Shown here: positions 47,591-57,131 of the stretch, one piece after another
Position numbering within the stretch: the first letter of the stretch is position 1
How the letters are laid out: every line of letters begins with the position of its first letter
Assembly (NCBI RefSeq): GCF_002836355.1
Contig: NZ_PJCA01000031.1
Coordinates: 1-64,000 of the forward strand
Direction of reading: 5' to 3'
Length of the DNA: 64,000 nt
Source of the DNA: Moritella sp. Urea-trap-13
GTDB taxonomy: Bacteria > Pseudomonadota > Gammaproteobacteria > Enterobacterales > Moritellaceae
Translations under genes and position numbers: made by a program
The notes under the pieces: generated by a model
What the model was told of the DNA's origin: nothing
The model's input: only the letters and a program-made list of their open reading frames with translations
The model's database searches: none

Positions 47591-50500
47591 ATGTTGTTAG
47601 GAGTAAACAAGTCACTGCTCGCGTTGACAGTGGTTACAGGTACGTTGTTAACGGGTTGTAATGAAGCAAGCCCAGATCAAAAATCAACAAATCCGACGCA
47701 AAATATCGTTAAACCAGATGCTCCCGTTGGACCTATCGTGAATGATGACCTTGATCAGTTTGGCTGGTCTTGGAGTCATAATTTGAGTGATAAACAATTT
47801 TATGAAATAAAAATACCGAATCAGCCATGGTCGACGGTGAATGGTAATCCTCATCAACTCGTTATTGATGGTATTTATGCTGCGGGTGATATTCAAATCC
47901 GTGTAAAGGCAGACTCAAGCAAGAATCGAACAGCAAGTGACGTATTAGTTAATCCCATTATTTATACTGCTAATTCATTGGTCAAACGCCCCAAATCCCC
48001 AACTAACCCAGTGCAGAATGACAGCCTGAATACCTTTGATTGGGAGTTTGTTAGTGGTTTTAGCACGGCTAACGAATATGAATATTCACTCACTGGCGGC
48101 GTAAGTTGGAATACGGTAACCAATAAACCTCTGCTTGTTGGTGATGTTGATATTGATGTTGGCCATGTTCAAGTACGCGTTAAAGAAAATGCTGCCGATG
48201 GCACTGCTGCAGGTTCGGTGTTAATCAGCACGCAAGCCTTTACAGCGGGTGTTCTTGTTGTGATATCAGCGCCTACGGCGCCAGTTATTGTTAACAACAA
48301 TATTGGTAACACAAATTATCCGCAAGAAATTAAAACCAATGGTTTTAGCTGGGAGTGGGTGACGAATGGCAATACAGGCGTAGATTATGATGAGCCTGAG
48401 TATTATGAATTTACCAATGATGGCGGCATGACCTGGCAGGCCGTAACGAGTCGACCGCAACATGTTGGCCCTAAAGCTTATGCTAAAAATAAGGTCGGTG
48501 TGCGTGTTAAGAAAAACGCGATTGCGAATCAAGTTAACCCCGCTGGACAAACACTTTTTGCTACAGGTGCAAGTGCTGATTTTTATGTAACCCGCGTTGT
48601 TTCGATGAATACATGGAATCAAGCTCAAGAATTAACGTCAGCTGGTAACTGGTCTAAAGCGAAGTCTTCAAAAGGGGCTGAGGGCTGTTACATTGAATAT
48701 GATATCAATGGAGAAAATCCACAATTCTGGGCTTATGCAGGTACTAATGATAATGCTGATAAGGTGCTTGAATTATTGAGTACGGAGTTTTGCGGCATGC
48801 AGAATTGGCAGCTGCTAACTACGACAGAAATGAAAGTGAAAACGTTAGTGGATTCGAGTTATATCACAGGAACCTTGAATCACTATTTAGTGACTAGCGA
48901 CAGCTATTATAAACATTGGGCATCTGAAACGGTTAATGGTATTGAAGCACTGAAAGCTATTAGTGCAGGTCAAGAGGTTAACGCTGCATATAGTACAAGA
49001 GTGATTCTAAAATGGGAATTACCAGATACGGCGAAAATATTAACAGAGACTACATCTACGAATACCGCACTGAAAGCTCTAGTGTCATCGCAGAATAGTA
49101 ATTGGCAAACTACCTCAGTAGATTTAATTAATGTTATCAATAATATTAGCGCGTTAGTGGATCAACCTTTGACACCATTATTATCTGATGTGACGACTGC
49201 GGAGGCTAACTCTAAAACTGCATTTGATTCACTCACGTTAGCGTTAACGGAATACCAGAATAAAATCGACGTATTAACGCTTTACTCAACTATGCTCGAA
49301 AGCGATAGCAGTGTTGATAAAGCACTTAAAGCGACGATCAATAACAATATAGCCTCGATTAAACTCGACTTTATTAATCTAACCTCGTTACATACTTCAT
49401 TCCAATCTGCATTAACAGTGACACCCGCGTTAACCGCGCTGATTAAGTTAACAGATCAAAAAACGACTGCGAATAGTGTCAGAGATACGTTATTAGCGGC
49501 CAATGATGGCGCTGATATTCATGGCCGTAGTTTAGATTTATTTGCTGCAGCGGCTTTAATAAACGACTTTATTAAAGCGAATGTAAGCCTTGTTGCAGAC
49601 TTGAATAGCGCTACTTCAGAACTACCAGTTACGAGTAATACAGCACTTATTTCGGCGCTGGATAAGTTACTTATCATGTTTAACAACTTACCGACGGCTG
49701 TTGATTCAGAGGCCCTGACTGCACATGCTGTTAAAGGATTAGAACGTGCATCAAGTGGGGGTTATAGCGTTGCTGCTGCGGATGCTGTTATTGGTACTCA
49801 CTTTGCTAAGTTAGACATTAATGGTGACTATTTACCAAGCGCCACAACGTATGCACGAGGCTGGCGTTGTGTGATGGATAACCGCGACCTTGTGCGTAAA
49901 CGTATGTGGACATTGCTTAAGGACGGGCTGCCAAATGGTGCTGATGATTTGGCATTTGATGCATCTAGTGCTGGTATTGCAAGTGTGATGGGGACTGGTG
50001 GTTTAATTGAATCAACAACAGCAGCGCAATTATGTGGGCGTAGTGATTGGGCTCTACCAAGTAGCAGTCAGTTAACCTCGCTTGAAACTGGAACGATTGA
50101 TGGTACAGCAACAATTGATGTTGATGTATTCCCTCATCATCTTGCTTTTGATGCTAAGTATGACACCAACGATTGGTCATCTTCGGCGAAGCCATCAACT
50201 CGATTTTGGTACTGGAAGAATGAAGAGCGTAATAGTAGCGAACAGCGTACCTACCACTTTGCTACAGACCATAAGTCGTCGACTACTGGCTCAGAATCAA
50301 AAGAGGGTGATGAGGATAAAGTGGTAATGGGACGTTTAGTAAGTGAAATTAAACTTATATATCAACTGCTTGATAGCGCTGGTGATATCACGGCTGATAC
50401 TGATGCGGCCGTATGTGCTTATCAGCCGGAGTCGAAGGTAACGTGGCAATTATTTGATAATGCAGATCTAGAGACAAGATCAAAAGATTACGGTAATACA

Positions 50501-50803
50501 AACGCTGATGTTGGCACCGTATTAGCTGAGGCAGTACAACGCAACAGTGAAAAGCTATGTAATAAGAGTAATTGGCGTGTGCCAAGCTTGGCTGAACTAA
50601 AAACGTTATCGCCTGTTAATCACGAAGTATTTACTTACAGTAATGTTGAGAAATACGGTAAAGAACTGTGTTATGTGAGCGCTGATCCGGCAAGGTACAG
50701 CCGTCAAAAATGCTATTACACAGGTTCTGAAAAAAGTGATGGCGTAGATAAAAAACCATACAATTCAAATAGCTATATTTATCGTTTGATTACTTCTGAT
50801 TAA
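47591..50803 (+). CDS. Large DUF1566-containing surface lipoprotein, probable adhesin
   Basis: 1070 aa from ATG 47591; the frame reaches 47522 but only this start gives a lipoprotein signal (LLALTVVTGTLLTGC, Cys about residue 23). Three tandem beta domains follow (nt about 47700-48590), each with F-x-W-x-W/F, a Y-E-Y/F-S/T strand, W-x-x-V and QIRVKA-type strands. Then a DUF1566/Lcl-like module (W-N-Q-A...W-Q-L-L-T-T-T-E-M, to about 49030), a helical coiled region (about 49030-49760), and two more DUF1566-like modules with R-S-D-W-A-L-P-S-S-S-Q-L and SNWRVPSLAELKTLSP. Legionella Lcl uses this lectin-like domain for host and biofilm binding. Directly upstream of the Tad pilin gene. Confidence 0.75.
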   Translation: MLLGVNKSLLALTVVTGTLLTGCNEASPDQKSTNPTQNIVKPDAPVGPIVNDDLDQFGWSWSHNLSDKQFYEIKIPNQPWSTVNGNPHQLVIDGIYAAGDIQIRVKADSSKNRTASDVLVNPIIYTANSLVKRPKSPTNPVQNDSLNTFDWEFVSGFSTANEYEYSLTGGVSWNTVTNKPLLVGDVDIDVGHVQVRVKENAADGTAAGSVLISTQAFTAGVLVVISAPTAPVIVNNNIGNTNYPQEIKTNGFSWEWVTNGNTGVDYDEPEYYEFTNDGGMTWQAVTSRPQHVGPKAYAKNKVGVRVKKNAIANQVNPAGQTLFATGASADFYVTRVVSMNTWNQAQELTSAGNWSKAKSSKGAEGCYIEYDINGENPQFWAYAGTNDNADKVLELLSTEFCGMQNWQLLTTTEMKVKTLVDSSYITGTLNHYLVTSDSYYKHWASETVNGIEALKAISAGQEVNAAYSTRVILKWELPDTAKILTETTSTNTALKALVSSQNSNWQTTSVDLINVINNISALVDQPLTPLLSDVTTAEANSKTAFDSLTLALTEYQNKIDVLTLYSTMLESDSSVDKALKATINNNIASIKLDFINLTSLHTSFQSALTVTPALTALIKLTDQKTTANSVRDTLLAANDGADIHGRSLDLFAAAALINDFIKANVSLVADLNSATSELPVTSNTALISALDKLLIMFNNLPTAVDSEALTAHAVKGLERASSGGYSVAAADAVIGTHFAKLDINGDYLPSATTYARGWRCVMDNRDLVRKRMWTLLKDGLPNGADDLAFDASSAGIASVMGTGGLIESTTAAQLCGRSDWALPSSSQLTSLETGTIDGTATIDVDVFPHHLAFDAKYDTNDWSSSAKPSTRFWYWKNEERNSSEQRTYHFATDHKSSTTGSESKEGDEDKVVMGRLVSEIKLIYQLLDSAGDITADTDAAVCAYQPESKVTWQLFDNADLETRSKDYGNTNADVGTVLAEAVQRNSEKLCNKSNWRVPSLAELKTLSPVNHEVFTYSNVEKYGKELCYVSADPARYSRQKCYYTGSEKSDGVDKKPYNSNSYIYRLITSD

Positions 50804-50893
50804 TTATATTCTTATATTTTTTGTTAAGGCAGTTAGCTAATGTTAACTGCAAAAACACTCAATAACCATAACCATAAAATAATAGAGAAAAAA

Positions 50894-51073
50894 ATGAAAA
50901 ACAACAAACAAAAACAACGTGGCGCTGCAGCAATTGAATATGCAATTTTAGCGGCGGCTATGTCACTTCTTATGCTGCAATTTCTTGGTTCTGACGGCAA
51001 GCTTACAGGCGCAATTGAAGATACTTATGGGTCTGTAATTGAAAAGCTTGAAACGATCCAAGCTGATAAATAA
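50894..51073 (+). CDS. flp: Flp family type IVb pilin
   Basis: 59 aa from ATG 50894; the frame extends to 50840 but that prefix is unlike pilins. Short basic leader (KNNKQKQRG), then the cleavage and assembly motif G-AAAIEYAILAAAM with Glu5 and Tyr6 of the mature pilin, a hydrophobic helix, and a short amphipathic tail. Flp is cleaved by a TadV-type prepilin peptidase and polymerised into the adhesive Tad pilus. First gene of the Tad locus, 90 bp after the DUF1566 lipoprotein and 55 bp before cpaB. Confidence 0.93.
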   Translation: MKNNKQKQRGAAAIEYAILAAAMSLLMLQFLGSDGKLTGAIEDTYGSVIEKLETIQADK

Positions 51074-51093
51074 TAGACATTAACTCAGAGGAT

Positions 51094-51111
51094 ATACGGT
51101 TTCGGCCGTAT
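51094..51111 (+). terminator. Hairpin between flp and cpaB
   Basis: ATACGG-TTTCGG-CCGTAT, 21 nt after the flp stop. No T-run follows, so full termination is unlikely; it may stabilise the pilin mRNA or lower transcription into the assembly genes, as is common where pilin is needed in excess. Confidence 0.45.
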
Positions 51112-51128
51112 TAATAGAAGCAACAATT

Positions 51129-51992
51129 ATGCATGCAAAACGTTTAGTTTATCTGTCTGTTTGTACGTCTTTACTTGGGTTGGTTTGGCTATTTTTCAGC
51201 TTGTCCGCGCCAGTGATCAGTACACCTACAGAGAATATCGTTAAGACTTATGAAGCACTTGTTACCACGCAGGATATCGCTATTGGTCGTCCTTATAGCG
51301 CCTCGTTATTTGCCTGGAAAACGGTAAATGAACAGGATGTTAGTGACCGTATCGACTTTATTGATAAAGCCACGTTCTTAATGTCGACGTTAGACAATAC
51401 CGTGGCAGCGAATGATTTTGTCGTAGGACAAATATTAAGCCCGTCTGATTTTTTGAAACCTGAGCAAGGCGGTTTTTTGTCGGTGATGTTACGTCCCAGT
51501 TATCGTGCAGTTTCAGTACCTGTTGATCAAGTCACGGCTAACTCAGGTTTAATTGGTCCAGGTGATCATGTTGATGTATTACTGCTGGCATCAAAAGAGC
51601 AAGAACTTCGCTCTCGTGGTAATGAAACCCAAAGTTTATACGTTAAAACTATCGCACAGAACGTCCGCGTGTTGGCATTTAATGACGCCTTACAGCTTAC
51701 GCGTTATATGGAAAAGCAAAAAAATAATAAAGGCGTATTTCCAGATAACAGTACCGTGACGCTAGAAGTGTCACCGACACAAGCAAACCAAATTACGCTA
51801 GCCAATCAACTGGGTACATTGTCGATGGTCTTACGCAGTAAAAACAACTTGGATACAGATAATGCGGAGATCGCAGCTATAAATGTCGATGATATTTTAC
51901 CTGCAATTAAACAAGTCCAACCGGATATTGGTTTAGTTGAATTTCGTGCCAAGGATAAACGAGTGATGAATAATGCAGGAAGCGAAAAATGA
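51129..51992 (+). CDS. cpaB: Flp pilus assembly protein CpaB/RcpC
   Basis: 287 aa. One N-terminal membrane helix (about 7-27), periplasmic SAF domain (VTTQDIAIGRPYSASLFAWKTV, about 45-110), then the RcpC region YRAVSVPVDQVTANSGLIGPGDHVDVLLL and VTLEVSPTQANQITLANQLGTLSMVLR. CpaB is a periplasmic component of the Tad secretion channel, possibly modulating the secretin or binding peptidoglycan. Stop overlaps the secretin start by 4 nt (ATGA), so they are coupled. Confidence 0.9.
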   Translation: MHAKRLVYLSVCTSLLGLVWLFFSLSAPVISTPTENIVKTYEALVTTQDIAIGRPYSASLFAWKTVNEQDVSDRIDFIDKATFLMSTLDNTVAANDFVVGQILSPSDFLKPEQGGFLSVMLRPSYRAVSVPVDQVTANSGLIGPGDHVDVLLLASKEQELRSRGNETQSLYVKTIAQNVRVLAFNDALQLTRYMEKQKNNKGVFPDNSTVTLEVSPTQANQITLANQLGTLSMVLRSKNNLDTDNAEIAAINVDDILPAIKQVQPDIGLVEFRAKDKRVMNNAGSEK

Positions 51993-53386
51993 TTAAGCAA
52001 TTAGTAAGTGCATTGTCGCTATTACTACTCAGCACTGTGTTACAAGCGCAAACGTTGGATGTGGTATTAAACAAAGCGCGATTAGTGGTTCTTCCAAGCA
52101 CTGCAAAGTCTATTTTTATTGCGAGTAGTGGTATTGCCGATTACCAAACTTTAACCAATACCAAAATCATGGTGTTTGGTAAGAAAACTGGCAGCACGTC
52201 TTTGTATGTACTCGATGCTAAAGAAAACGTTATTTATTCTGCGACAGTGAAAGTTAATCATAATATAGCTGAGCTTAATTCGCTGATTCACAGTGAATTT
52301 CCTGATGCAATATTTAACGCGGAATCAACAGCCGGTAAGTTGTTTTTAAAAGGACAAGTACCAACAGCAAGCATGGCGGAAAAGATAGTTCGTTTATCTG
52401 AAGGTTATGTCTCGGCGTTAGCACAATCAAGTGAGGTTCAGCAAGGCACTAGCTCGGAAGGTGGCACAACTACCGCCGCGCCAGTCGCCAAAACGGATGA
52501 CGATGAGTTAATCAATCAATTACAAGTCACTATGCCAAATCAAGTTAATTTGCGTATTCGTATTGCTGAGGTTTCTCGTAAGGTGTCTAACAAATTGGGC
52601 ATTAAATGGGGCTCGCAAGGTTTTGGTACTGGTACGTTTGCCTTTTTAGATAATTACGGCGGCAAACTTGGTGGTATGAACCCTGCGGGCTGGGCTGACC
52701 TGTCGGTGATTGTTGATGCATTGGCAACTAACGGCATGATGTCGGTACTCGCTGAGCCTAATTTAACCGCGATGAGTGGTGAAGAAGCTTCGTTTCTCGT
52801 TGGTGGCGAGATCCCATTGCCTTTGGTTTATAACGATACGGCGTCAGTTGAATATAAGCAGTTTGGTGTGAAGCTTGATTTTAAACCGACGGTATTAAGT
52901 GCCAATCAAATTAGCCTGCAAGTATTTTCTGAAGTAAGCACGGTATCTTCGGAAACCAGCGTGCAAATTGGTGGGCAGGAAGGCAGTTCTTCATTCCCAA
53001 CGTTTGTGACGCGCCGAGCTGCGACGACGGTAGAACTGGCCAGTGGTCAAAGCTTTGCATTGGGTGGATTATTGCAATCAAAAGATGTTGAACAGTTACA
53101 AAAAATGCCATTGTTGGGTGATATTCCAGTACTTGGCGCGCTATTCCGTTCAACCGAGTTTCAACGTGAAGAAACGGAACTTATTATTATTGCGACCGCT
53201 TATTTAGTCCAGCCGACTCGTTCTGACACACTCGCGTTGCCAACAGATGGTTTGATCCCGATGAGTGATGTTGAACGGTTATTAGCCTGGCCAATAGAAA
53301 AACAAACAGCAAGTTCAACAACCAATGAAAATCGCACTGACAATCGCCAACCGCGACTGCTTGGCGATAACGGATTTTATTACTGA
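51989..53386 (+). CDS. rcpA: Tad pilus outer-membrane secretin (RcpA/CpaC)
   Basis: 465 aa. Signal peptide with cleavage near LQA-Q (about residue 20). N-domains follow: VVLPSTAKSIFIASSGIADYQ and KKTGSTSLYVLDAKENVIY. Then the secretin core: PNQVNLRIRIAEVSRKVSNKLGIKWG, VLAEPNLTAMSGEEASFLVGGEIPLP, GVKLDFKPTVLSANQISLQVFSEVS and LGGLLQSKDVEQLQKMPLLGDIPVLGALF. Forms the multimeric pore through which the Flp pilus exits. Length and domain order are normal. Confidence 0.93.
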   Translation: MIKQLVSALSLLLLSTVLQAQTLDVVLNKARLVVLPSTAKSIFIASSGIADYQTLTNTKIMVFGKKTGSTSLYVLDAKENVIYSATVKVNHNIAELNSLIHSEFPDAIFNAESTAGKLFLKGQVPTASMAEKIVRLSEGYVSALAQSSEVQQGTSSEGGTTTAAPVAKTDDDELINQLQVTMPNQVNLRIRIAEVSRKVSNKLGIKWGSQGFGTGTFAFLDNYGGKLGGMNPAGWADLSVIVDALATNGMMSVLAEPNLTAMSGEEASFLVGGEIPLPLVYNDTASVEYKQFGVKLDFKPTVLSANQISLQVFSEVSTVSSETSVQIGGQEGSSSFPTFVTRRAATTVELASGQSFALGGLLQSKDVEQLQKMPLLGDIPVLGALFRSTEFQREETELIIIATAYLVQPTRSDTLALPTDGLIPMSDVERLLAWPIEKQTASSTTNENRTDNRQPRLLGDNGFYY

Positions 53387-53393
53387 GGTAGTT

Positions 53394-54023
53394 ATGCGGA
53401 TATTTTCGATATTAATAATGTGTGGTTTGTTGAGTGCTTGTGCAATTGATTCTGTGCAGCGTCAACCTGAAATTCAAGTAGAAGCCGTTACGCACAAAAT
53501 AGCGTTACAACTGGATCAAAAGGGATTATCAAAAAGTGATCAGGTCGCGTTGAATGAATTTATTTATCAACGAGGTGATTCGTCAGCACTGCGAATAAAA
53601 ATAGCTACTTATAGCAGCAAAGGCGTGAGTGCGGTACCTGCATTAACGGCATTGTTAAAACAAGCTGGTGTGTATCCATCTCAGGTAACGAGCGAAGTAG
53701 CTGAAACATCGACGGTAGCTGATGTAGCCTTATTCGTTGAATCTTATCGTAGCCTAGTACCGAATTGTGCTGCGGGGAAGCAGAAACACAGTGTGTTAAA
53801 TGAATTCAAATCGAGCCCTAACTTTGGTTGCGCTAATGCGAGTGCTTTAGCGCAAATGGTTGCAACACCAAGAGATCTTGCTGTTGGGCGTACGCTCGAT
53901 GCAACAGAGGGCCGTAAAGCTGTATCAAGAGTGGATACTTATTATCAGCCTACGACCAGCAACAGCGAACAAGCAGATAAAAATAACAGCAGTAGTATTT
54001 CGTCTAGCTTAGGAGGGCAGTAA
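53394..54023 (+). CDS. cpaD: Tad pilus lipoprotein CpaD
   Basis: 209 aa from ATG 53394, with GAGGTAG upstream; the longer frame overlaps the secretin gene. Lipoprotein signal with LLSAC, lipidated Cys about residue 16. The C-terminal part PNFGCANASALAQMVATPRDLAVGRTLDATEGRKAVSRVDTY is the CpaD signature. CpaD/RcpB is an outer-membrane lipoprotein needed to stabilise or gate the secretin. Starts 7 bp after the secretin gene and ends 2 bp before tadZ. Confidence 0.88.
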   Translation: MRIFSILIMCGLLSACAIDSVQRQPEIQVEAVTHKIALQLDQKGLSKSDQVALNEFIYQRGDSSALRIKIATYSSKGVSAVPALTALLKQAGVYPSQVTSEVAETSTVADVALFVESYRSLVPNCAAGKQKHSVLNEFKSSPNFGCANASALAQMVATPRDLAVGRTLDATEGRKAVSRVDTYYQPTTSNSEQADKNNSSSISSSLGGQ

Positions 54024-54025
54024 TA

Positions 54026-54844
54026 ATGCAAGCGTCTAATCCAATCGCGAATGGTCATGTAAAGCGTCATAAGATCGCAGTCGTGAGTGCCAAAGGTGGC
54101 GCTGGTACAACCTCGTTAATCGCCAATATTGCTTGGGGTTTATCTCAATTGAGTCAGACCAGTGTCGCCTGTGCGGATCTTGATTTTTTGACGGGTGACT
54201 TAGACTTACAGTTTAGTGTGCAAGCGAACAACGCATTATTAGAAATGCTGCAATTCCCAGACCGCTTAGAGCCTGTTATCTATCAACGTAGCGGGGTTAA
54301 GGTTAATGATGATTTATACCTATTCACCGGTTATGCATCTGGTTTTGAACTGCATTTTTGGCCTGATGTTGCAAGTATGGATAAAGTGTCTGATTTTTGC
54401 CTAGAACAAGCAAACCATGTTATTTGGGATATTCCTGCATTCTGTTTACGCGATAAAGTGGGATTTGAAACATTAAATCGCAGTGATATTCGCGTGGTGA
54501 TTGTTGAACCGACATTGGCATCTATCCGCAGCAGCAATCAATTATTGACGAAATTAGCATCTACAGACTCATTAGATACTCGCACGATCGTGGTGCTTAA
54601 TCACACGAAACCCGCAGCACAATCCTTAATTACGACTAATGATGTCGCGGCGACTTTGGACCGTAAATTGGATGTTGAAATTCCGTATTCTCCAGAGGAT
54701 ATGCGGACCGGTAATGCGCTCGGTTTATTGGCTATTAATCAAAAAAGCCGCAGTGCAAAAGCATTGAAAAAATTGGTTGCTGTTATTAGTGGTGAATCAA
54801 AAGTATCAAAGCCTAGTGTGTTTCGCTGGCGTAAGGGGGCGTAA
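54026..54844 (+). CDS. tadZ: Tad pilus localisation ATPase TadZ/CpaE
   Basis: 272 aa, ParA/MinD-type ATPase. Deviant Walker A VVSAKGGAGTTSLIANIAW (about residues 17-35), switch region ACADLDFLTGDLDLQF, and Walker B-like HVIWDIPAFCLRD. The usual N-terminal atypical receiver domain of CpaE/TadZ is missing, so the protein is short (family typically 370-420 aa). TadZ marks the pole and recruits other Tad proteins. The last bases overlap the tadA start (TAATG). Confidence 0.88.
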   Translation: MQASNPIANGHVKRHKIAVVSAKGGAGTTSLIANIAWGLSQLSQTSVACADLDFLTGDLDLQFSVQANNALLEMLQFPDRLEPVIYQRSGVKVNDDLYLFTGYASGFELHFWPDVASMDKVSDFCLEQANHVIWDIPAFCLRDKVGFETLNRSDIRVVIVEPTLASIRSSNQLLTKLASTDSLDTRTIVVLNHTKPAAQSLITTNDVAATLDRKLDVEIPYSPEDMRTGNALGLLAINQKSRSAKALKKLVAVISGESKVSKPSVFRWRKGA

Positions 54845-56199
54845 TGTTTGGAACTAATACAGTCACACCGACGCCAACGGAGTCATTACTGACATTATCC
54901 GTATCCACGGATGTTGCGGACGTCACACCGAATAGTAATGTTGAAGAGCAACGTTTTCGTGTTATCCAACAAGAGATAATGGCGATTATTGCTCCTGCTG
55001 TCGTTGTCACGCTGACGCCTGAAGAACTTGAAGTTCGTACGTTTGAAGCCGTCGGTGATATTGCTGCTCGTCAGCAATTTCCAATTGGGGGAACTGAGCA
55101 GCGTAATATCAGCCAGCGTCTTGTTGATGAAATGCTGGGGTTGGGTCCTTTACAAGTGTTAATGGATGATCCTGAGATAACAGACATCATGGTTAATGGT
55201 CATACCGAGGTATTCGTTGAATATCGCGGTAAGGTCAAGCGTGCTGATGTTAGCTTTCGCGATGAAGAACATGTATTGAATTTAGCGCGCCGAATAGTAA
55301 GCCGTATCGGTCGCCGTGTGGATGAAACAACGCCGATGGTTGATGCGCGTTTACCCAATGGCAGCCGTGTGAATGTGCTTATTCCACCATTGGCATTAAA
55401 TGGTACGTGTATTTCTATCCGTAAATTTAATGAGCAAAAACATAGCTTGCAGCAACTTGCTGCGCTCGGAGCCATGTCGTCTGATATGGCAGATGTGCTG
55501 AATATTATTGCTCGCTGCCGAGTTAATGTATTGATTTCGGGTGGTACAGGTGCCGGTAAAACGACATTACTGAATGCATTGTCGTTTGGTATTTCACCCG
55601 ACGAACGCATCATTACGATTGAAGATGCTGCAGAATTAAAGTTACAGCAACCACATGTGGTGAGTATTGAGACAAGGCCTGCCAATATCGAAGGCGCTGC
55701 AGCCATTGGTCAGCGTGAATTGTTACGTAATGCATTACGGATGCGTCCTGACCGAATTATTTTAGGTGAAGTCCGTGGCGCGGAAGCGTTTGATATGATG
55801 CAGGCGATGAATACTGGTCATGATGGTTCTATGTCAACGCTGCATGCTAATACACCGCACGATGCGTTAATCCGTTTAGAAAACATGCTGTTAATGGCAG
55901 AGATTAATTTACCTGTGTCTGCTTTACGCCGCCAAATCGCTAGTACTTTGGATGTGGTTGTACAAGTGGAACGTATGCGAGACGGTAAACGTCGAGTGGT
56001 TAATATTACCGAGGTCGTCGGCCTTGAAGGTGATCAATACCTTACTTATGATTTGTTCCATTTTGATTATCAGCACATGGACGTTAACGGTGATCTTGTT
56101 GGGGAGTTTCTATCCACGAAAATATTGCCGCGTTTTAGTGAAAAGGCGCGTTACTACCAACTTGAATCTCAGTTAAAACAAGCCATGGGAGTTAGATAA
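54844..56199 (+). CDS. tadA: Tad secretion ATPase TadA/CpaF
   Basis: 451 aa, hexameric type II/IV secretion ATPase powering pilus extension and probably retraction. N-terminal domain with [21 protein letters not shown], then Walker [12 protein letters not shown] (about 231-241), Asp box [11 protein letters not shown], Walker [37 protein letters not shown] with both His-box residues. Length is usual. Start and stop overlap neighbours by one base on each side. Confidence 0.96.
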   Translation: MFGTNTVTPTPTESLLTLSVSTDVADVTPNSNVEEQRFRVIQQEIMAIIAPAVVVTLTPEELEVRTFEAVGDIAARQQFPIGGTEQRNISQRLVDEMLGLGPLQVLMDDPEITDIMVNGHTEVFVEYRGKVKRADVSFRDEEHVLNLARRIVSRIGRRVDETTPMVDARLPNGSRVNVLIPPLALNGTCISIRKFNEQKHSLQQLAALGAMSSDMADVLNIIARCRVNVLISGGTGAGKTTLLNALSFGISPDERIITIEDAAELKLQQPHVVSIETRPANIEGAAAIGQRELLRNALRMRPDRIILGEVRGAEAFDMMQAMNTGHDGSMSTLHANTPHDALIRLENMLLMAEINLPVSALRRQIASTLDVVVQVERMRDGKRRVVNITEVVGLEGDQYLTYDLFHFDYQHMDVNGDLVGEFLSTKILPRFSEKARYYQLESQLKQAMGVR

Positions 56200-57131
56200 T
56201 GTCAGTCATGGTGACAGGCCTGTTGTTATTGATTATGTTTGTGTTTAGTAGTTATAAAGCCTTACAGCATCAGCGTCAACGACAGGTATTAAAGCGTCGG
56301 TTAAGTTCGATATCAACAGTGAATAGTGCAGATAGTAAAGCGACGTCAACATTATTTCATTGGGCGCAAAAAACGAGCCCTTTATTGAAATATAGTCACG
56401 ATCTGAAAGCGCGTATCGACGCCTTATTTGACCGTAAAGCTAAGCGTCTTATACAACTATTGTTAGCGATTTTGGCTGTTGTTGTCTGGTTTACGTTACC
56501 TTTTTTTACACTGCTAATAAGAATGATGATTATTGCGATTATCATGCTTGCGGTATTGGCTGTGAGCTATTGGATCATGACTGTGCGTCAACATAGTGAA
56601 TTTAATGCTGGTTTCACGCAAGTATTAGGTCAAATGTCACGGGCTGTGTCGGCAGGTATTTCAGTGCCGCAAGCTATCGCTCAAATAGCTGATTATCAAC
56701 AAGGGATATTGGGGCGCGAGTTTGGTTTGATCCGCGATAAATTAGAGATTGGTATTGGCCTAAAGCAAGCGCTAAACCAGGCCCGTATTCGTTTGCCTTA
56801 TGTGAGTTTTCATTTCTTTAGCGTGGCATTAATTTTGAACGAAGAAAATGGTGGTCAGCTGCGTGAGGTATTACATAGTTTGAGTCGAACAGTGCATGAC
56901 AATTCCGCTATAAAGATGAAGATCAGAAGTTTAACGGCAGAGCCGCGCATGACAGCCGCTATTTTAGCAAGCTTGCCGGTAGTCCTTATCTCGGTGATGT
57001 TCTTTAAAAATCCGAGTGTATTTATTACGTTAACTCAAAACCAGAGTGGACATTTAGTCTTAGGTTATGTGGTTACCAGTATGGCGCTTGGTTTCGCTAT
57101 TATTCATTTGTTAACGAAGGTGAGAGCTTAA
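56199..57131 (+). CDS. tadB: Tad inner-membrane platform protein TadB
   Basis: 310 aa. N-terminal membrane helix, two helices at about 85-130, T2SSF domain (FTQVLGQMSRAVSAGISVPQAIAQIADYQ; IGIGLKQALNQARIRLPYVSFHFFSVALIL), then two C-terminal helices. Pairs with TadC as the platform on which TadA acts. One-base overlaps with tadA and tadC. Confidence 0.92.
   Translation: MSVMVTGLLLLIMFVFSSYKALQHQRQRQVLKRRLSSISTVNSADSKATSTLFHWAQKTSPLLKYSHDLKARIDALFDRKAKRLIQLLLAILAVVVWFTLPFFTLLIRMMIIAIIMLAVLAVSYWIMTVRQHSEFNAGFTQVLGQMSRAVSAGISVPQAIAQIADYQQGILGREFGLIRDKLEIGIGLKQALNQARIRLPYVSFHFFSVALILNEENGGQLREVLHSLSRTVHDNSAIKMKIRSLTAEPRMTAAILASLPVVLISVMFFKNPSVFITLTQNQSGHLVLGYVVTSMALGFAIIHLLTKVRA

Noticed and set aside
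55200-55706. 168-codon minus-strand open frame
   Set aside because: Antisense to the Walker A and Asp-box region of tadA; a shadow of its codon bias.
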